Assembly (NCBI GenBank): GCA_025351925.1
Contig: JANXVC010000005.1
Coordinates: 1 to 45,076, forward strand
DNA from: Rhodospirillales bacterium
GTDB taxonomy: Bacteria > Pseudomonadota > Alphaproteobacteria > Acetobacterales > Acetobacteraceae
Direction: 5' to 3'
Length of the DNA: 45,076 nt
Position numbers and translations under genes: made by a program. Under the pieces are notes generated by a model. That model was not told the origin of the DNA and searched no databases. It saw nothing but the letters and a program-made list of their open reading frames with translations. Every line of letters starts with the position of its first letter. Position 1 is the first letter of the stretch. Positions 22,773 through 32,160 of the stretch are shown here, in pieces.

Positions 22773-24602
22773 TCAGCTCGCCCGAACCTTCACATAGCTC
22801 CCCGGCGCGTCCTCCAGGGCGGACAGGGCACCGTCGCCCGGCACCCGCGCCCGAACGTGGGTATCGTCCAGCGCCGACACCCAGCGCTGCCAATCGGGCC
22901 ACCAGCTTCCGGCCATCTCGGTCGCACCAGATAGCCAGGTGTCCGGATCGGCCGGCAGTTCCGTATTGGTCCAATAGCTGTATTTGCCGCCCTGCGGCGG
23001 GTTCACCACCCCGGCGATATGGCCGCTGGCAGCGAGCACGAAGCGGTTCCGCCCACCTAAGAGCTGTGTGCCGCAATAGGTGCTCTTCCACGGTGTGATG
23101 TGGTCCTCGCGCGTGGAAAGGAAATAGGATGGCACCTCGATGCGCCCGAGGTCGATCGGCCGGCCATTCATCTCGATCGCGCCGGGCTGGCAGAGCAGGT
23201 TTTCCTGATACATCTGCCGCAGGTAGAACCCGTGCATCCGCGCAGGCATCCGGGTACTGTCGCTGTTCCAGTATAGTAGGTCGAACGGGAACGGATCGTT
23301 GCCGAGCAGGTAATTGTTCACGACGAACGACCAGATCAGGTCGTTCGCCCGCAGCATGTTGAAAGTCGCCGCCATTTCGCTGCCCTCGAGGTAGCCGCGC
23401 TGCTCCATCTTTTCCTCAATCGCCTTCAGCTGCTCCTCGTCGATGAACACGCCGAGCTCACCGGCCTCCTTGAAATCCAGCATGGTGACAAAGTACGTCG
23501 CTGACTTGATGCGGTCGTCGCCTACCGCCGCCATCCAGGCGAGCGTGCTGGCCAGCAGCGTACCGCCGAGGCAATAGCCGATCGCGTTGACCTCCCGCTC
23601 GCCAGTTGCCCGCTCGATCGCATCCAAGGCGGCGAGGATGCCCTCAGTGACGTAGTTCTCGAACCCCTTGTCGGCCAAGCGCTCGTCGGGATTTACCCAG
23701 CTGATCATGAAAACGGTATGGCCTTGCTCCACCGCCCAGCGCACCAGGCTGTTCTTCGGGCGGAGGTCAAGAATGTAAAACTTGTTGATCCAAGGCGGCG
23801 CGATCAGCAATGGCCGCTTCAGCACGGTCGATGTTGACGGCGAATATTGGATGAGCTGCATCAGCTCGTTCTGAAACACCACCTTACCCGGCGTCACGGC
23901 GATGTTCTCGCCGATTTGGAACGCGTCGAGGTCGGTCATCTTGATCGTCAGCCTGCCGCGGCCGCGCTCGAGGTCCGACAGCAGGTTAGTCAGCCCGCGC
24001 AACAGGTTCTCGCCTCCGGTCTCGGCGGTCTTGCGCAGCACCTCGGGGTTGGTCATCAGGAAATTGGTCGGGCTCATCGCGTCCATAAACTGCCGCGAGT
24101 AGAAATCCACCTTCTGCGCCGTCTTGGGATCGAGCCCATCCACCCGGGCCACGACATCCTGCACAAAGCGGGCCGACAGCAGATAGGACTGCTTGATGAA
24201 ATCGAAGACCTCGATCTCCTTCCAGGCGCTGTCCTTGAAGCGGCGGTCCTTTGGGTCCGCCTCGATGACCGCGCCCGCCTCCATGCCCAGCATCCGGCGC
24301 GTCGCATTCTGCCACAGCGTCATGTAGTCCTGCCATAGTCCCAGCTGCGCCTTGGCCATCTTGGATGGGTCCCTCATCAACTGCGTGGTCATCTCCATAA
24401 ACGCATGCCCGACGTTCATCGGGTCCAGCTCCGGCACATCGCGGGACTGCCGATGCAGCCAATCGGTCACCAGCCGCTGCGAGCGTTCGGCGATATCGGC
24501 CATCGACCGTCCGAGCACGGCGGGGTCCGCGAGCTTGAAGCCCGGCGACGCGACCGCTGGAAAATGGGGCTTCCCAAATTGAGAATTGCCGCTCTGGTCC
24601 AT
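22773..24602 (-). CDS. phaC: Class I poly(3-hydroxyalkanoate) synthase
   Basis: A 609-residue PHA synthase that polymerises hydroxyacyl-CoA, usually 3-hydroxybutyryl-CoA, into storage granules. The alpha/beta-hydrolase core has the lipase-like box with a cysteine nucleophile, GYCLGGTL (C344). The conserved PPWINKFYILDLRP, TVFMISWVNP and YFLSTREDHITPW blocks and the late histidine in SGHIAGVVNPP are present. The length of about 600 residues and a single subunit indicate class I. The start ATG is preceded by an AAGGA site. The phaA, phaB and phasin genes are not in the window. It is divergent from a lipoprotein gene across 123 nt. Confidence 0.95.
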   Translation of the reverse strand: MDQSGNSQFGKPHFPAVASPGFKLADPAVLGRSMADIAERSQRLVTDWLHRQSRDVPELDPMNVGHAFMEMTTQLMRDPSKMAKAQLGLWQDYMTLWQNATRRMLGMEAGAVIEADPKDRRFKDSAWKEIEVFDFIKQSYLLSARFVQDVVARVDGLDPKTAQKVDFYSRQFMDAMSPTNFLMTNPEVLRKTAETGGENLLRGLTNLLSDLERGRGRLTIKMTDLDAFQIGENIAVTPGKVVFQNELMQLIQYSPSTSTVLKRPLLIAPPWINKFYILDLRPKNSLVRWAVEQGHTVFMISWVNPDERLADKGFENYVTEGILAALDAIERATGEREVNAIGYCLGGTLLASTLAWMAAVGDDRIKSATYFVTMLDFKEAGELGVFIDEEQLKAIEEKMEQRGYLEGSEMAATFNMLRANDLIWSFVVNNYLLGNDPFPFDLLYWNSDSTRMPARMHGFYLRQMYQENLLCQPGAIEMNGRPIDLGRIEVPSYFLSTREDHITPWKSTYCGTQLLGGRNRFVLAASGHIAGVVNPPQGGKYSYWTNTELPADPDTWLSGATEMAGSWWPDWQRWVSALDDTHVRARVPGDGALSALEDAPGSYVKVRAS

Positions 24603-24725
24603 GGTGGGAGTATCCTTTCCGTCGGGCGCGATGCCGCGCTACATGTCACCAACTGCGTGGGACAGGGTCGGCTGATGGCGATATGCGACCGTATTGAACT
24701 TAGGCCTCCGAGCTCTGGGGAACAA

Positions 24726-25664
24726 GTGACACTCCGGCGGAACGGTCCGGTTAGGGCTGCGCTGTTGGTTGCGGTGCTGGTGACGGCCGCTTGCAGCGAG
24801 GTCGAGCGGATGAGCGACAGCAAGCTCACGCTTGATACCCCGATCGGCTGGTGGCACGACCTGCAGGGCGGCAAGATCGCCGAGGTGCGCCCGCCGCCAC
24901 CTGGTGTGACCGACCCCTATCCGAACCTGTCCCAGGTGCCGCCCCGTCCCACTCCGACCGACCCCGTCACCCGGCGGGCCCTCGCCGCCCGGCTGATTGC
25001 CGAGCGCGACCGCACGCGACAGGAAGCGACACAGGATCCGCTGGTTCTGCCGGCCCCTGCCAATGCCGCCTCAACTGGCGCCGCTGCGGCAACCATCGCA
25101 GCGGCGCGTCCGCCCGCCCCGCCGCCAGATCCTGGGGCATCCGTGGCGGTGCTGGACGCCGCCACTGCTCCGGCGCCGACTGTGACGCCACTCCCTACTG
25201 CCGCGCAGCCGACAGGGGGAGCGCCGCCCGTCAGCGTGGCGTCCGCCGAGCCGCAGCAACCCAAGCCGGCCGTCGAGTCGGGGCCGACGCCGGATCTGCC
25301 GACCGAGGCGCCGCCCTTGCCGAGGCTGCGCGGCATTCCGGCGACCGTCAGCGCCCCACCTGTGCCGCGGCTGCCGCCCGGGGTGACGATCGCCTTCCGG
25401 CCAGAGTCGGCGGCGCTGCCGTCCAGCGCGGATGCGGCGCTGCGTGAACTGGCGGGCCGACGGGCCGGGGCGGTGATCGCGGTCGCGGCTGGCGGCGACG
25501 CGGCCGGGCCGGGTGCGGCGGCGCAGGCCCGAGCCCTGCCGCTCGCGCTGCGGCGAACCCAGAGCATGCAGGACGTCCTTGTCGCGGCCGGCGTGCCGGC
25601 AGCGTCGCTGCGCATCAATGCCGCTGCATTGGGTCGCGGCGGCGACGCGCGTCTGCTACAATGA
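24726..25664 (+). CDS. Pro/Ala-rich lipoprotein with OmpA-like C-terminus
   Basis: The frame is open from 24405, but only a GTG at 24726, with a GGGG site 6 nt upstream, gives a clean lipoprotein signal peptide. That peptide has basic residues, the hydrophobic AALLVAVLVTA and a lipobox ending in C23 (VTAAC). The product has 312 residues. A short conserved-looking part follows (GWWHDLQGGKIAEVRPPPPG), then a long Pro/Ala-rich spacer (about residues 65-210). The last 90 residues have an OmpA-like layout: VTIAFRPESAALPSSADAAL, then internal AQARALPLALRRTQ and GVPAASLRINAAALG. It probably sits in the outer-membrane inner leaflet and reaches towards the peptidoglycan through the spacer. The key Asp/Arg of OmpA peptidoglycan binding are only partly visible, so binding is inference. 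Confidence 0.7.
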   Translation: MTLRRNGPVRAALLVAVLVTAACSEVERMSDSKLTLDTPIGWWHDLQGGKIAEVRPPPPGVTDPYPNLSQVPPRPTPTDPVTRRALAARLIAERDRTRQEATQDPLVLPAPANAASTGAAAATIAAARPPAPPPDPGASVAVLDAATAPAPTVTPLPTAAQPTGGAPPVSVASAEPQQPKPAVESGPTPDLPTEAPPLPRLRGIPATVSAPPVPRLPPGVTIAFRPESAALPSSADAALRELAGRRAGAVIAVAAGGDAAGPGAAAQARALPLALRRTQSMQDVLVAAGVPAASLRINAAALGRGGDARLLQ

Positions 25665-25694
25665 TCGAACCCCAGCAGTGATGACCCACCCCGA

Positions 25695-26915
25695 ATGACG
25701 CAAGAATTCCACCGTATCCGCCGCATGCCGCCCTACGTGTTCGCCGAGGTGAACCAGGCGAAGGCCGCCGCCCGCGCCCACGGCGAGGACATTATCGACC
25801 TCGGCATGGGCAACCCCGACACCGGCACCCCGCCGCACATCGTCGCCAAGCTGATTGAGGCGGTGCAGGACCCGCGCACCCACCGTTATAGCGCGAGCAA
25901 GGGCATCCCCGGGCTGCGCCGTGCGCTGGCCGGCTACTACGACCGCCGGTTCGGCGTGGCGCTCGATCCGGAGACCGAGGTGGTGGCGACGCTCGGCTCC
26001 AAGGAGGGCTTGGCCAACCTCGCCGCCGCGATTACGAGCCCCGGCGACACGATCCTGGTGCCCAACCCGTCCTACCCGATCCACCAGTTCGGCTTCATCA
26101 TTGCCGGCGCAAGCGTGCGCAGCATTCCGGCCACGCCTGATGCCAGCATGCTGGAGGCGCTGGAGCGCGCCGTGCGGCACAGCGTGCCGAAACCGACCGC
26201 GCTGATCGTCAATTTTCCAAGCAACCCGACGGCCTACTGCGCCGATCTCGCCTTCTACCGCGACGTGGTCGCGCTGTGCCGCAAGCATGACATCTTCATC
26301 ATGTCGGACCTCGCCTACGCCGAGATCTACTTCGGCGACAATCCGCCGCCCTCCCTGCTGCAGGTTCCGGGCGCCAAGGACATCGCGGTCGAGTTCACCA
26401 GCCTGTCCAAAACCTATTCCATGCCGGGCTGGCGCATGGGCTTTGCCGCCGGCAATGCCCGGCTGATCGCGGCGCTGGCGCGGATGAAGTCCTATTTGGA
26501 CTACGGCGCCTTCACCCCTATCCAGGTCGCGGCGACGGCAGCGCTGAATGGTCCGCAGGACTGTGTGGCCGAGATACGCGGGCTGTATCGCGAGCGCCGC
26601 GACGTGCTGGTGCGCGGTTTGAACCAGGCCGGGTGGGACGTGCCGAGCCCCGACGGTTCGATGTTCGCCTGGGCGCCCATTCCGCCCCGCTACGCGCATC
26701 TGGGCAGCGTCGAGTTCAGCAAGCTGCTGCTGGCCCGCGCCAAGGTGGCTGTGGCGCCCGGCATTGGCTTCGGCGAGCACGGCGACACCCACGTGCGGAT
26801 CGCGTTGGTCGAGAACACCCAGCGCCTGCGTCAGGCAGTGCGCAACATCCGCAGCTTCCTGCAGGGCGACAGCAACCACGTGGAGAGCGCTGGCGTCGAG
26901 GCTGCGGCGGAATGA
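25695..26915 (+). CDS. PLP-dependent aminotransferase (class I/II, AlaC-like)
   Basis: A 406-residue fold-type I aminotransferase. It has DLGMGNPDTGTPPHI near residues 36-50, GSKEGLANL near 101-109, NFPSNPTA, SDLAYAEIYF, the PLP lysine in SLSKTYSMPGW (K239) and the late arginine in THVRIALVEN. This pattern fits the AlaC/LL-diaminopimelate-aminotransferase-like group that transaminates alanine, glutamate or aspartate-family substrates. Its stop overlaps the start of homoserine dehydrogenase (ATGA). The same order (aminotransferase, hom, glpX, recJ) recurs in many alphaproteobacteria, so the link to threonine/methionine precursors is likely but the exact substrate is not certain. Confidence 0.9.
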   Translation: MTQEFHRIRRMPPYVFAEVNQAKAAARAHGEDIIDLGMGNPDTGTPPHIVAKLIEAVQDPRTHRYSASKGIPGLRRALAGYYDRRFGVALDPETEVVATLGSKEGLANLAAAITSPGDTILVPNPSYPIHQFGFIIAGASVRSIPATPDASMLEALERAVRHSVPKPTALIVNFPSNPTAYCADLAFYRDVVALCRKHDIFIMSDLAYAEIYFGDNPPPSLLQVPGAKDIAVEFTSLSKTYSMPGWRMGFAAGNARLIAALARMKSYLDYGAFTPIQVAATAALNGPQDCVAEIRGLYRERRDVLVRGLNQAGWDVPSPDGSMFAWAPIPPRYAHLGSVEFSKLLLARAKVAVAPGIGFGEHGDTHVRIALVENTQRLRQAVRNIRSFLQGDSNHVESAGVEAAAE

Positions 26916-28204
26916 CCCGCCCGCTGTCGATCGGCGTCGCTGGGCTGGGCACGGTCGGGGCTGGGGTGCTGCGTCTGCTGCGGGACAATGCGGAACTGGT
27001 CGCGGCGCGCGCCGGCCGGCCGATCGCCGTCACTGCCGTCTCTGCCCGGGACCGCACCCGGGACCGCGGCGTGCCGACCTCCGGGCTGCGCTGGTACGAC
27101 GACCCCGTCGCCCTCGCCTTCGACCCGGCGCTGGACGTGGTGGTCGAGCTGATCGGCGGCGCCGAGGGCCCAGCGCGCGAGCTGGTGCAGGCGGCGCTGG
27201 CGGCAGGCAAACCTGTGGTGACCGCCAACAAGGCTCTGATGGCGGTGCATGGCGCCGCACTGGCGCAACAGGCGGACAAGGCCGGGGTTACCTTGGCGTT
27301 CGAGGCGGCGGTCGCGGGTGGCATTCCGGTGATCAAAACGCTGCGCGAAGGGTTGGCAGGCAACCGTATCGACCGTATCGCCGGCATCCTGAACGGCACC
27401 TGCAACTACATTCTAACGGTCATGCGCGAGCGCGGGCGGGAGTTCGCTGACGTGCTGGCGGAGGCGCAGCGGCTTGGCTACGCGGAAAGCGACCCGAGCT
27501 TTGACGTGGACGGCATCGATGCCGCGCATAAGCTGGCAATCCTAGCGGCGCTGGCGTTCAACCGGCCGGTCGATTTCGCCGCGGTGCACATCGAGGGCAT
27601 CCGCGCCGTCTCCGCGCTGGATATCGCCTTTGCCAATGAGCTCGGCTATCGCATCAAGCTGCTGGGTATCGCGCGGCGGACCGAAGCCGGAATCGAGAGC
27701 CGGGTGCATCCCTGCATGGTGCCGCAGGCGGCGCCGATCGCGCGGGTTGACGGCGTGCTTAACGCGGTGGTGGCAGAAGGCGATTTCGTCGGCCGCGTGA
27801 TGCTGGAGGGCAGGGGCGCCGGCGCTGGACCGACGGCGAGCGCAGTGGCGGCGGACCTGATCGACCTGGGGCGCGGCCGGGCCACGCCGGTCTGGGGCGC
27901 CGCGTCGGCCATGCTCGCCAACCTGCCGGCCGTGCCGATGTCCGCCCATGTCGGCGCATACTACCTGCGGTTGATGGTCGTGGACCGGCCCGGCGTGATC
28001 GCCGACGTGACGGCGGCTCTGCGCGATGCGGGCGTCAGCATGGAGAGCATGCTGCAGCGCGGCCGGGCGCCTGGCGAGGCGGTGCCCGTGGTGCTGGTGA
28101 CGCACGAGACGAACGAGGCGGCGATGCACCGAGCGCTCGACCAGATCGCCGCCCTCGACGCCGTGCTGGAAGCCCCCACCCTGATCCGTATCGAGCCCGC
28201 GTAA
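26912..28204 (+). CDS. hom: Homoserine dehydrogenase
   Basis: A 430-residue enzyme reducing aspartate semialdehyde to homoserine with NAD(P)H. It has the Rossmann motif GLGTVGAG (residues 11-18), VTANKALMA with the conserved lysine near residue 110, the substrate segment EAAVAGGIPVIKTL, GILNGTCNYIL and the GYAESDPSFDVDGIDAAHK block. A C-terminal ACT domain (about 350-425, starting YYLRLMVVDRPGVIADV) suggests feedback control by an amino acid such as threonine. The start overlaps the aminotransferase stop in ATGA, and glpX follows after 10 nt. Confidence 0.96.
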   Translation: MTRPLSIGVAGLGTVGAGVLRLLRDNAELVAARAGRPIAVTAVSARDRTRDRGVPTSGLRWYDDPVALAFDPALDVVVELIGGAEGPARELVQAALAAGKPVVTANKALMAVHGAALAQQADKAGVTLAFEAAVAGGIPVIKTLREGLAGNRIDRIAGILNGTCNYILTVMRERGREFADVLAEAQRLGYAESDPSFDVDGIDAAHKLAILAALAFNRPVDFAAVHIEGIRAVSALDIAFANELGYRIKLLGIARRTEAGIESRVHPCMVPQAAPIARVDGVLNAVVAEGDFVGRVMLEGRGAGAGPTASAVAADLIDLGRGRATPVWGAASAMLANLPAVPMSAHVGAYYLRLMVVDRPGVIADVTAALRDAGVSMESMLQRGRAPGEAVPVVLVTHETNEAAMHRALDQIAALDAVLEAPTLIRIEPA

Positions 28205-28214
28205 GGAGCCTCCC

Positions 28215-29201
28215 ATGACCGACAACCATCCAGAGATCAGCCTAGACCGCAACCTCGCGCTGGACCTGGTGCGCGTGACCGAGGCCGCCGCCCTGGCAGC
28301 CTCGCGCTGGATGGGCCGCGGCAAAAAGAACGAGGCCGATGGCGCCGCCGTCGAGGGCATGCGCCGCGCCTTCGACAGCGTGGCGATCGAGGGCACTGTC
28401 GTGATCGGCGAGGGCGAGATGGACGAGGCGCCGATGCTGTATATCGGTGAGCGCGTCGGCTCCGGCGGCCCCGCCATGGACATCGCGGTGGACCCGCTGG
28501 AGGGCACCAACATCACGGCGAAGGGCGGGCCCAATGCGCTGGCCGTCGTAGCGCTGGCGGAGCACGGCAATTTCCTGCACGCGCCCGACATCTACATGAA
28601 CAAGATCGCGGTCGGCGCCGGCTTGCCCGATGGGGTCGTGGACCTGGACGCGACGGTCGCCGAGAACCTGCGCAACCTGGCGCGCGCCAAGAAGCGCGAG
28701 ATCGGCGACCTCGTGGTCTGCATGCTGGAGCGTGAGCGGCACGACGAGATGCTGGCGCATTGCCGGGAGGCCGGCGCGCGCATTATGCTGCTGGGCGACG
28801 GCGACGTGGCGGGGGTGATCGCGGCCGGGCTGCCGGAGGGCGGCGTCGATATTTACATGGGGATCGGCGGCGCGCCGGAGGGCGTGCTGGCGGCGGCGGC
28901 GCTGCGCTGCATCGGCGGGCAGATGCAGGGGCGGCTGATGTATGAGGACGACGCGCAGATCGAGCGCGCCCGCAGCATGGGCGTGACGGACCCGCGGCAC
29001 AAATACACCGTTGGCGAGATGGCGAAGGGCGACGTGATGTTCGCCGCCACCGGCGTTACCGGGGGCGCCATGCTGCGCGGCGTGCGTCGATTCGGCAACG
29101 GCGCCTATACGCATTCGATCGTCATGCGCAGTAAGTCGGGCACGATCCGCTACATCGAGGCGCACCACAACTTCGCCACCAAGACCTGGCAGCCGGAGTA
29201 G
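28215..29201 (+). CDS. glpX: Fructose-1,6-bisphosphatase class II
   Basis: A 328-residue GlpX-type phosphatase for gluconeogenesis. Metal and substrate blocks are GEGEMDEAPMLYIGE near residues 62-76, DPLEGTN near 94-100 and MGIGGAPEGVLAAAALRC in the C-terminal half. Its placement between hom and recJ follows a conserved alphaproteobacterial order. A clear GGAG site precedes the ATG. It is unrelated in sequence to class I Fbp. The recJ gene starts 9 nt after its stop. Confidence 0.95.
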   Translation: MTDNHPEISLDRNLALDLVRVTEAAALAASRWMGRGKKNEADGAAVEGMRRAFDSVAIEGTVVIGEGEMDEAPMLYIGERVGSGGPAMDIAVDPLEGTNITAKGGPNALAVVALAEHGNFLHAPDIYMNKIAVGAGLPDGVVDLDATVAENLRNLARAKKREIGDLVVCMLERERHDEMLAHCREAGARIMLLGDGDVAGVIAAGLPEGGVDIYMGIGGAPEGVLAAAALRCIGGQMQGRLMYEDDAQIERARSMGVTDPRHKYTVGEMAKGDVMFAATGVTGGAMLRGVRRFGNGAYTHSIVMRSKSGTIRYIEAHHNFATKTWQPE

Positions 29202-29210
29202 CCGCCTGGA

Positions 29211-30980
29211 ATGATCGCGGCCGCACTGGGCGTTGGCGCCAGCCTGACCGGGCGGCGGTGGCTGTGGCGCAACGGCGAGGAACGGGTGGGTTTGGGCATT
29301 GCCCAGCGGCTGGGCCTGCCGGAGATCATCGGCCGGCTGCTGGCGGCGCGTGGTGTTGATCTGGATACCGCGGCGCATTTCCTCGACCCGACGCTGCGCG
29401 CCCTGCTGCCGGACCCGTCCACGCTGTCCGACATGGACCGCGCGGCCGACCGGCTGGCCGATGCCGTGCTGAAATCCGAGACGGTCGGCGTGTTTGGCGA
29501 CTACGACGTGGACGGCGCCTGCAGTGCGGCGATTTTGACAACGGTGCTGCGCGGCCTGGGCTGCCGGGTGCTGACCCATGTGCCGGACCGGCTGCTGGAG
29601 GGGTATGGCCCGAACGCGCCGGCGCTGATGAACCTGATGCAGCAGGGCGCCACGCTGATCGTCTGCGTCGATTGCGGCACCGCGGCGGCCGTTGCGCTAT
29701 CGGCCGTGCAGGGTCGGGCGGATGTTGTCGTGCTGGACCATCACGCGAGCGATGGGCCGCCGCCGCCGGTGCTGGCCACCGTCAACCCGAACCGTCTGGA
29801 CGACAGCTCCGGTCTGGGCGGCGTATGCGCGGCGGCGATCGCTTTTTTGTCGGTCATCGCCATGGTGCGGGTGCTGCGCCGGGCCGGGTTCTTCAACGGG
29901 CGGGCCGAACCGGATCTGCGCGAGCTGCTGGACCTCGTGGCGCTCGCGACGGTGTGCGACGTCATGCCGCTGCGGGGTTTGAACCGCGCGCTGGTTACCC
30001 AGGGACTGCGCGTCATGGCCCGGCGCGCCCGTCCGGGGATCGCGGCGCTGCTGGAGGCGGCGTCGGCCCGCGACCTGCCGACCGCGTTCACCTGCGGCTT
30101 CGCGCTCGGTCCCCGCATCAACGCGGCCGGGCGCATCAGCCAGGCCGACCTTGGGCTGCGGCTGCTGCTGTGCGGCGACCCTGTCGAGGCGCGGGCTTTG
30201 GCCGAAACGCTCGACGCCACCAACCGCGAGCGTCAGGCGGTGGAGGCCGGGGTGCTGGAGGCGGCGCTGGAGCAGGCGGCGATGCAGTCGGCAGCCGGAC
30301 ACGCGGCGATACTGGTGCACGGCGCGGGCTGGCATTCCGGGGTGGTGGGCATCGTGGCTGGGCGGATCAAAGAGCGGCACAACCGCCCGGCCTGCGTCGG
30401 CGCGCTGGCGGATGGGCTGGTGCGGGGCAGCGGGCGTTCGGTGCGCGGCGTGGACCTCGGGAGCGCCATCATGGCGGCGCGGCAGGCTGGGTTGCTGCTG
30501 ACGGGCGGCGGGCATGCGATGGCAGCGGGGTTCGCGCTGCATGAATGCGACGTGCCGGCGTTTCATGCCTTTCTGAACGAGCGCCTGGCGCATGCGGCGG
30601 CGCTGCCTTGCGTCGCTGACCTTGCGGTGGAGGGGACGCTGGCGGTGCCCGGCGCCACCGTTGATTTGGCGCAGCAGCTTGCCCGGCTGTCGCCCTACGG
30701 CAACGGCAATGAGGAGCCAGTGTTCGTGCTGCCGCGCGCCCAGGTGGTCCGCGCCGACCGGATCGGTAAGGAGGGCGCGACGATCCGCGCCTATGTGCAG
30801 GGTGAGGGCGGCGGGGCGCGATTAAAGACGTTGCTGTTCCGGGCACGGGACGGTGCGCTGGCCGACGCGCTGCTGAACCGGGGAGCGCCGCTGCATCTGG
30901 CCGGACATTTGCGGGCGGAGGAGTGGAACGGCAGCGTCACCGCCGGCTTTTTTATCGCCGACGCTGCAATCGCCGAGTAG
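29211..30980 (+). CDS. recJ: Single-stranded-DNA-specific exonuclease RecJ
   Basis: A 589-residue DHH-family 5'-3' exonuclease acting in recombinational and mismatch repair. The catalytic motifs are GDYDVDGACSA (residues 96-106), DCGTAA near 154-159, the DHH itself in VLDHHASD (176-178), and in the DHHA1 part GWHSGVVGIVAGRI plus TGGGHAMAAGFAL. Length and domain order are standard. It follows glpX directly and ends 2 nt before the stop of a convergent thioesterase gene. Confidence 0.96.
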   Translation: MIAAALGVGASLTGRRWLWRNGEERVGLGIAQRLGLPEIIGRLLAARGVDLDTAAHFLDPTLRALLPDPSTLSDMDRAADRLADAVLKSETVGVFGDYDVDGACSAAILTTVLRGLGCRVLTHVPDRLLEGYGPNAPALMNLMQQGATLIVCVDCGTAAAVALSAVQGRADVVVLDHHASDGPPPPVLATVNPNRLDDSSGLGGVCAAAIAFLSVIAMVRVLRRAGFFNGRAEPDLRELLDLVALATVCDVMPLRGLNRALVTQGLRVMARRARPGIAALLEAASARDLPTAFTCGFALGPRINAAGRISQADLGLRLLLCGDPVEARALAETLDATNRERQAVEAGVLEAALEQAAMQSAAGHAAILVHGAGWHSGVVGIVAGRIKERHNRPACVGALADGLVRGSGRSVRGVDLGSAIMAARQAGLLLTGGGHAMAAGFALHECDVPAFHAFLNERLAHAAALPCVADLAVEGTLAVPGATVDLAQQLARLSPYGNGNEEPVFVLPRAQVVRADRIGKEGATIRAYVQGEGGGARLKTLLFRARDGALADALLNRGAPLHLAGHLRAEEWNGSVTAGFFIADAAIAE

Positions 30981-30982
30981 AG

Positions 30983-31912
30983 TTAAAGCGCTGTGCGTTC
31001 GAGTACTTGACTCACCGCTTTGCTGAAGGCCTCGCATAGCGCCGGCAGGTTCGAAGGCTTGAGCATGCCGAGATGCGTGCCGGACATCGAAATGACGGTC
31101 AGGTCGGGACAGCAGTGATTCCAGCCCAGATGGCGGGCAGCGTTCGCACTGTGCTGGGCGGTTCGAAACAGGTAAACCGGCACATGCAGCGGTGGCAGGG
31201 CGTCGCGGCGCACGGCCCACTCGCGCAGTAATGGCTCCATGTGCTGCGACAGCAGGTCGCGATCGAGATAGACCTTGAATTTGCTTGGCAACCAGCGTCG
31301 TGGTACCCGGGCATAAAGCTGAAGCAAGGGCTGCCAGCGCGGGCTTTTCAGCCTTCGAGCCGTCGCATAGGCGAGTTTGCTGGTCCCTTCACCACGGCGA
31401 ACGGCGGCTGCGAAACCCGCCAGCTCCTGCCGGTGCGTCATTGGCGCACGCAGCGCACCTGGCGAAACATCAATCCCAGGTTGCGCCTCGATATCGAGAA
31501 GGCCGAGGAAACACACGTAATAACCGGCCTCACGCAGCCGCATCGCCACCGCGAACGCGACGATGCCGCCAAACGAGTAGCCGGCGAGTAGGATCGGGCC
31601 GGTTGAGCAACACATTTTGATCTGCGCGACCGTGTCGCTGACCAGGGCATCGAGCGAAAAGTCCGGGTCGTGCAGCAGGGTACGCCAGGACGGGTAAAGA
31701 ATTTGTACAGTCCGCACCGGCTCTCGACAGGCAGCACCGACCTCAACCAGCTTTGGATCGTGGCCGCCCATCCCCGGAAAGAGGAACAAGTGAGGCGTTT
31801 TTGATGATACTGGACTGCGTTGGGCAGAGCGGATGCTGTTATGCACGAGCGAGCCTTCGTCAGATGTCGCCCAATGGTCGAGCGAGGATTGCGTCTCCAT
31901 GCTGGGCGTCAC
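30983..31912 (-). CDS. Orphan thioesterase (PF00975-type alpha/beta hydrolase)
   Basis: A 309-residue alpha/beta hydrolase like the thioesterase domains of non-ribosomal peptide synthetases and polyketide synthases. It begins after a 40-residue lead with HLFLFPGMGG, has the nucleophile elbow AGYSFGGIVAF (S113), a likely acid in LGLLDIE (D140) and a late histidine in MSGTHLGML (H280). No carrier-protein, condensation or ketosynthase gene is nearby, so it is not part of a visible assembly line. The gene is less GC-rich than recJ beside it, which hints at transfer. It could be a stand-alone lipid or siderophore-type thioesterase; an ATG at codon 5 is an alternative start. Confidence 0.75.
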   Translation of the reverse strand: MTPSMETQSSLDHWATSDEGSLVHNSIRSAQRSPVSSKTPHLFLFPGMGGHDPKLVEVGAACREPVRTVQILYPSWRTLLHDPDFSLDALVSDTVAQIKMCCSTGPILLAGYSFGGIVAFAVAMRLREAGYYVCFLGLLDIEAQPGIDVSPGALRAPMTHRQELAGFAAAVRRGEGTSKLAYATARRLKSPRWQPLLQLYARVPRRWLPSKFKVYLDRDLLSQHMEPLLREWAVRRDALPPLHVPVYLFRTAQHSANAARHLGWNHCCPDLTVISMSGTHLGMLKPSNLPALCEAFSKAVSQVLERTAL

Positions 31913-32160
31913 CTCCTTCCACGACGTCGCTCAGTTTTTTGATCGATGCTCAGCGCGCCTTCGGCCCTGATGCAGGCGTCTCGAGATCATAGGCGTAGAT
32001 TGGCGATAGGTTGCGGCTGTCTTGGAGCAAAATTGTGACAGCATGCGCAAGCTGCAAGACATGACCTGGACGGACCGCGTTACCGGACACACCGCCGGTT
32101 AGGCCGCGCGACCGTTATCCGCCGGCGTCCCGAAACTCGCTGTTTCAAAAACCGTTCAGA

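Noticed and set aside
32043-32102. Twenty-codon frame (start ATG at 32043) in the gap between the thioesterase and the propeller gene
   Set aside because: Too short, with no ribosome site or context that supports expression.
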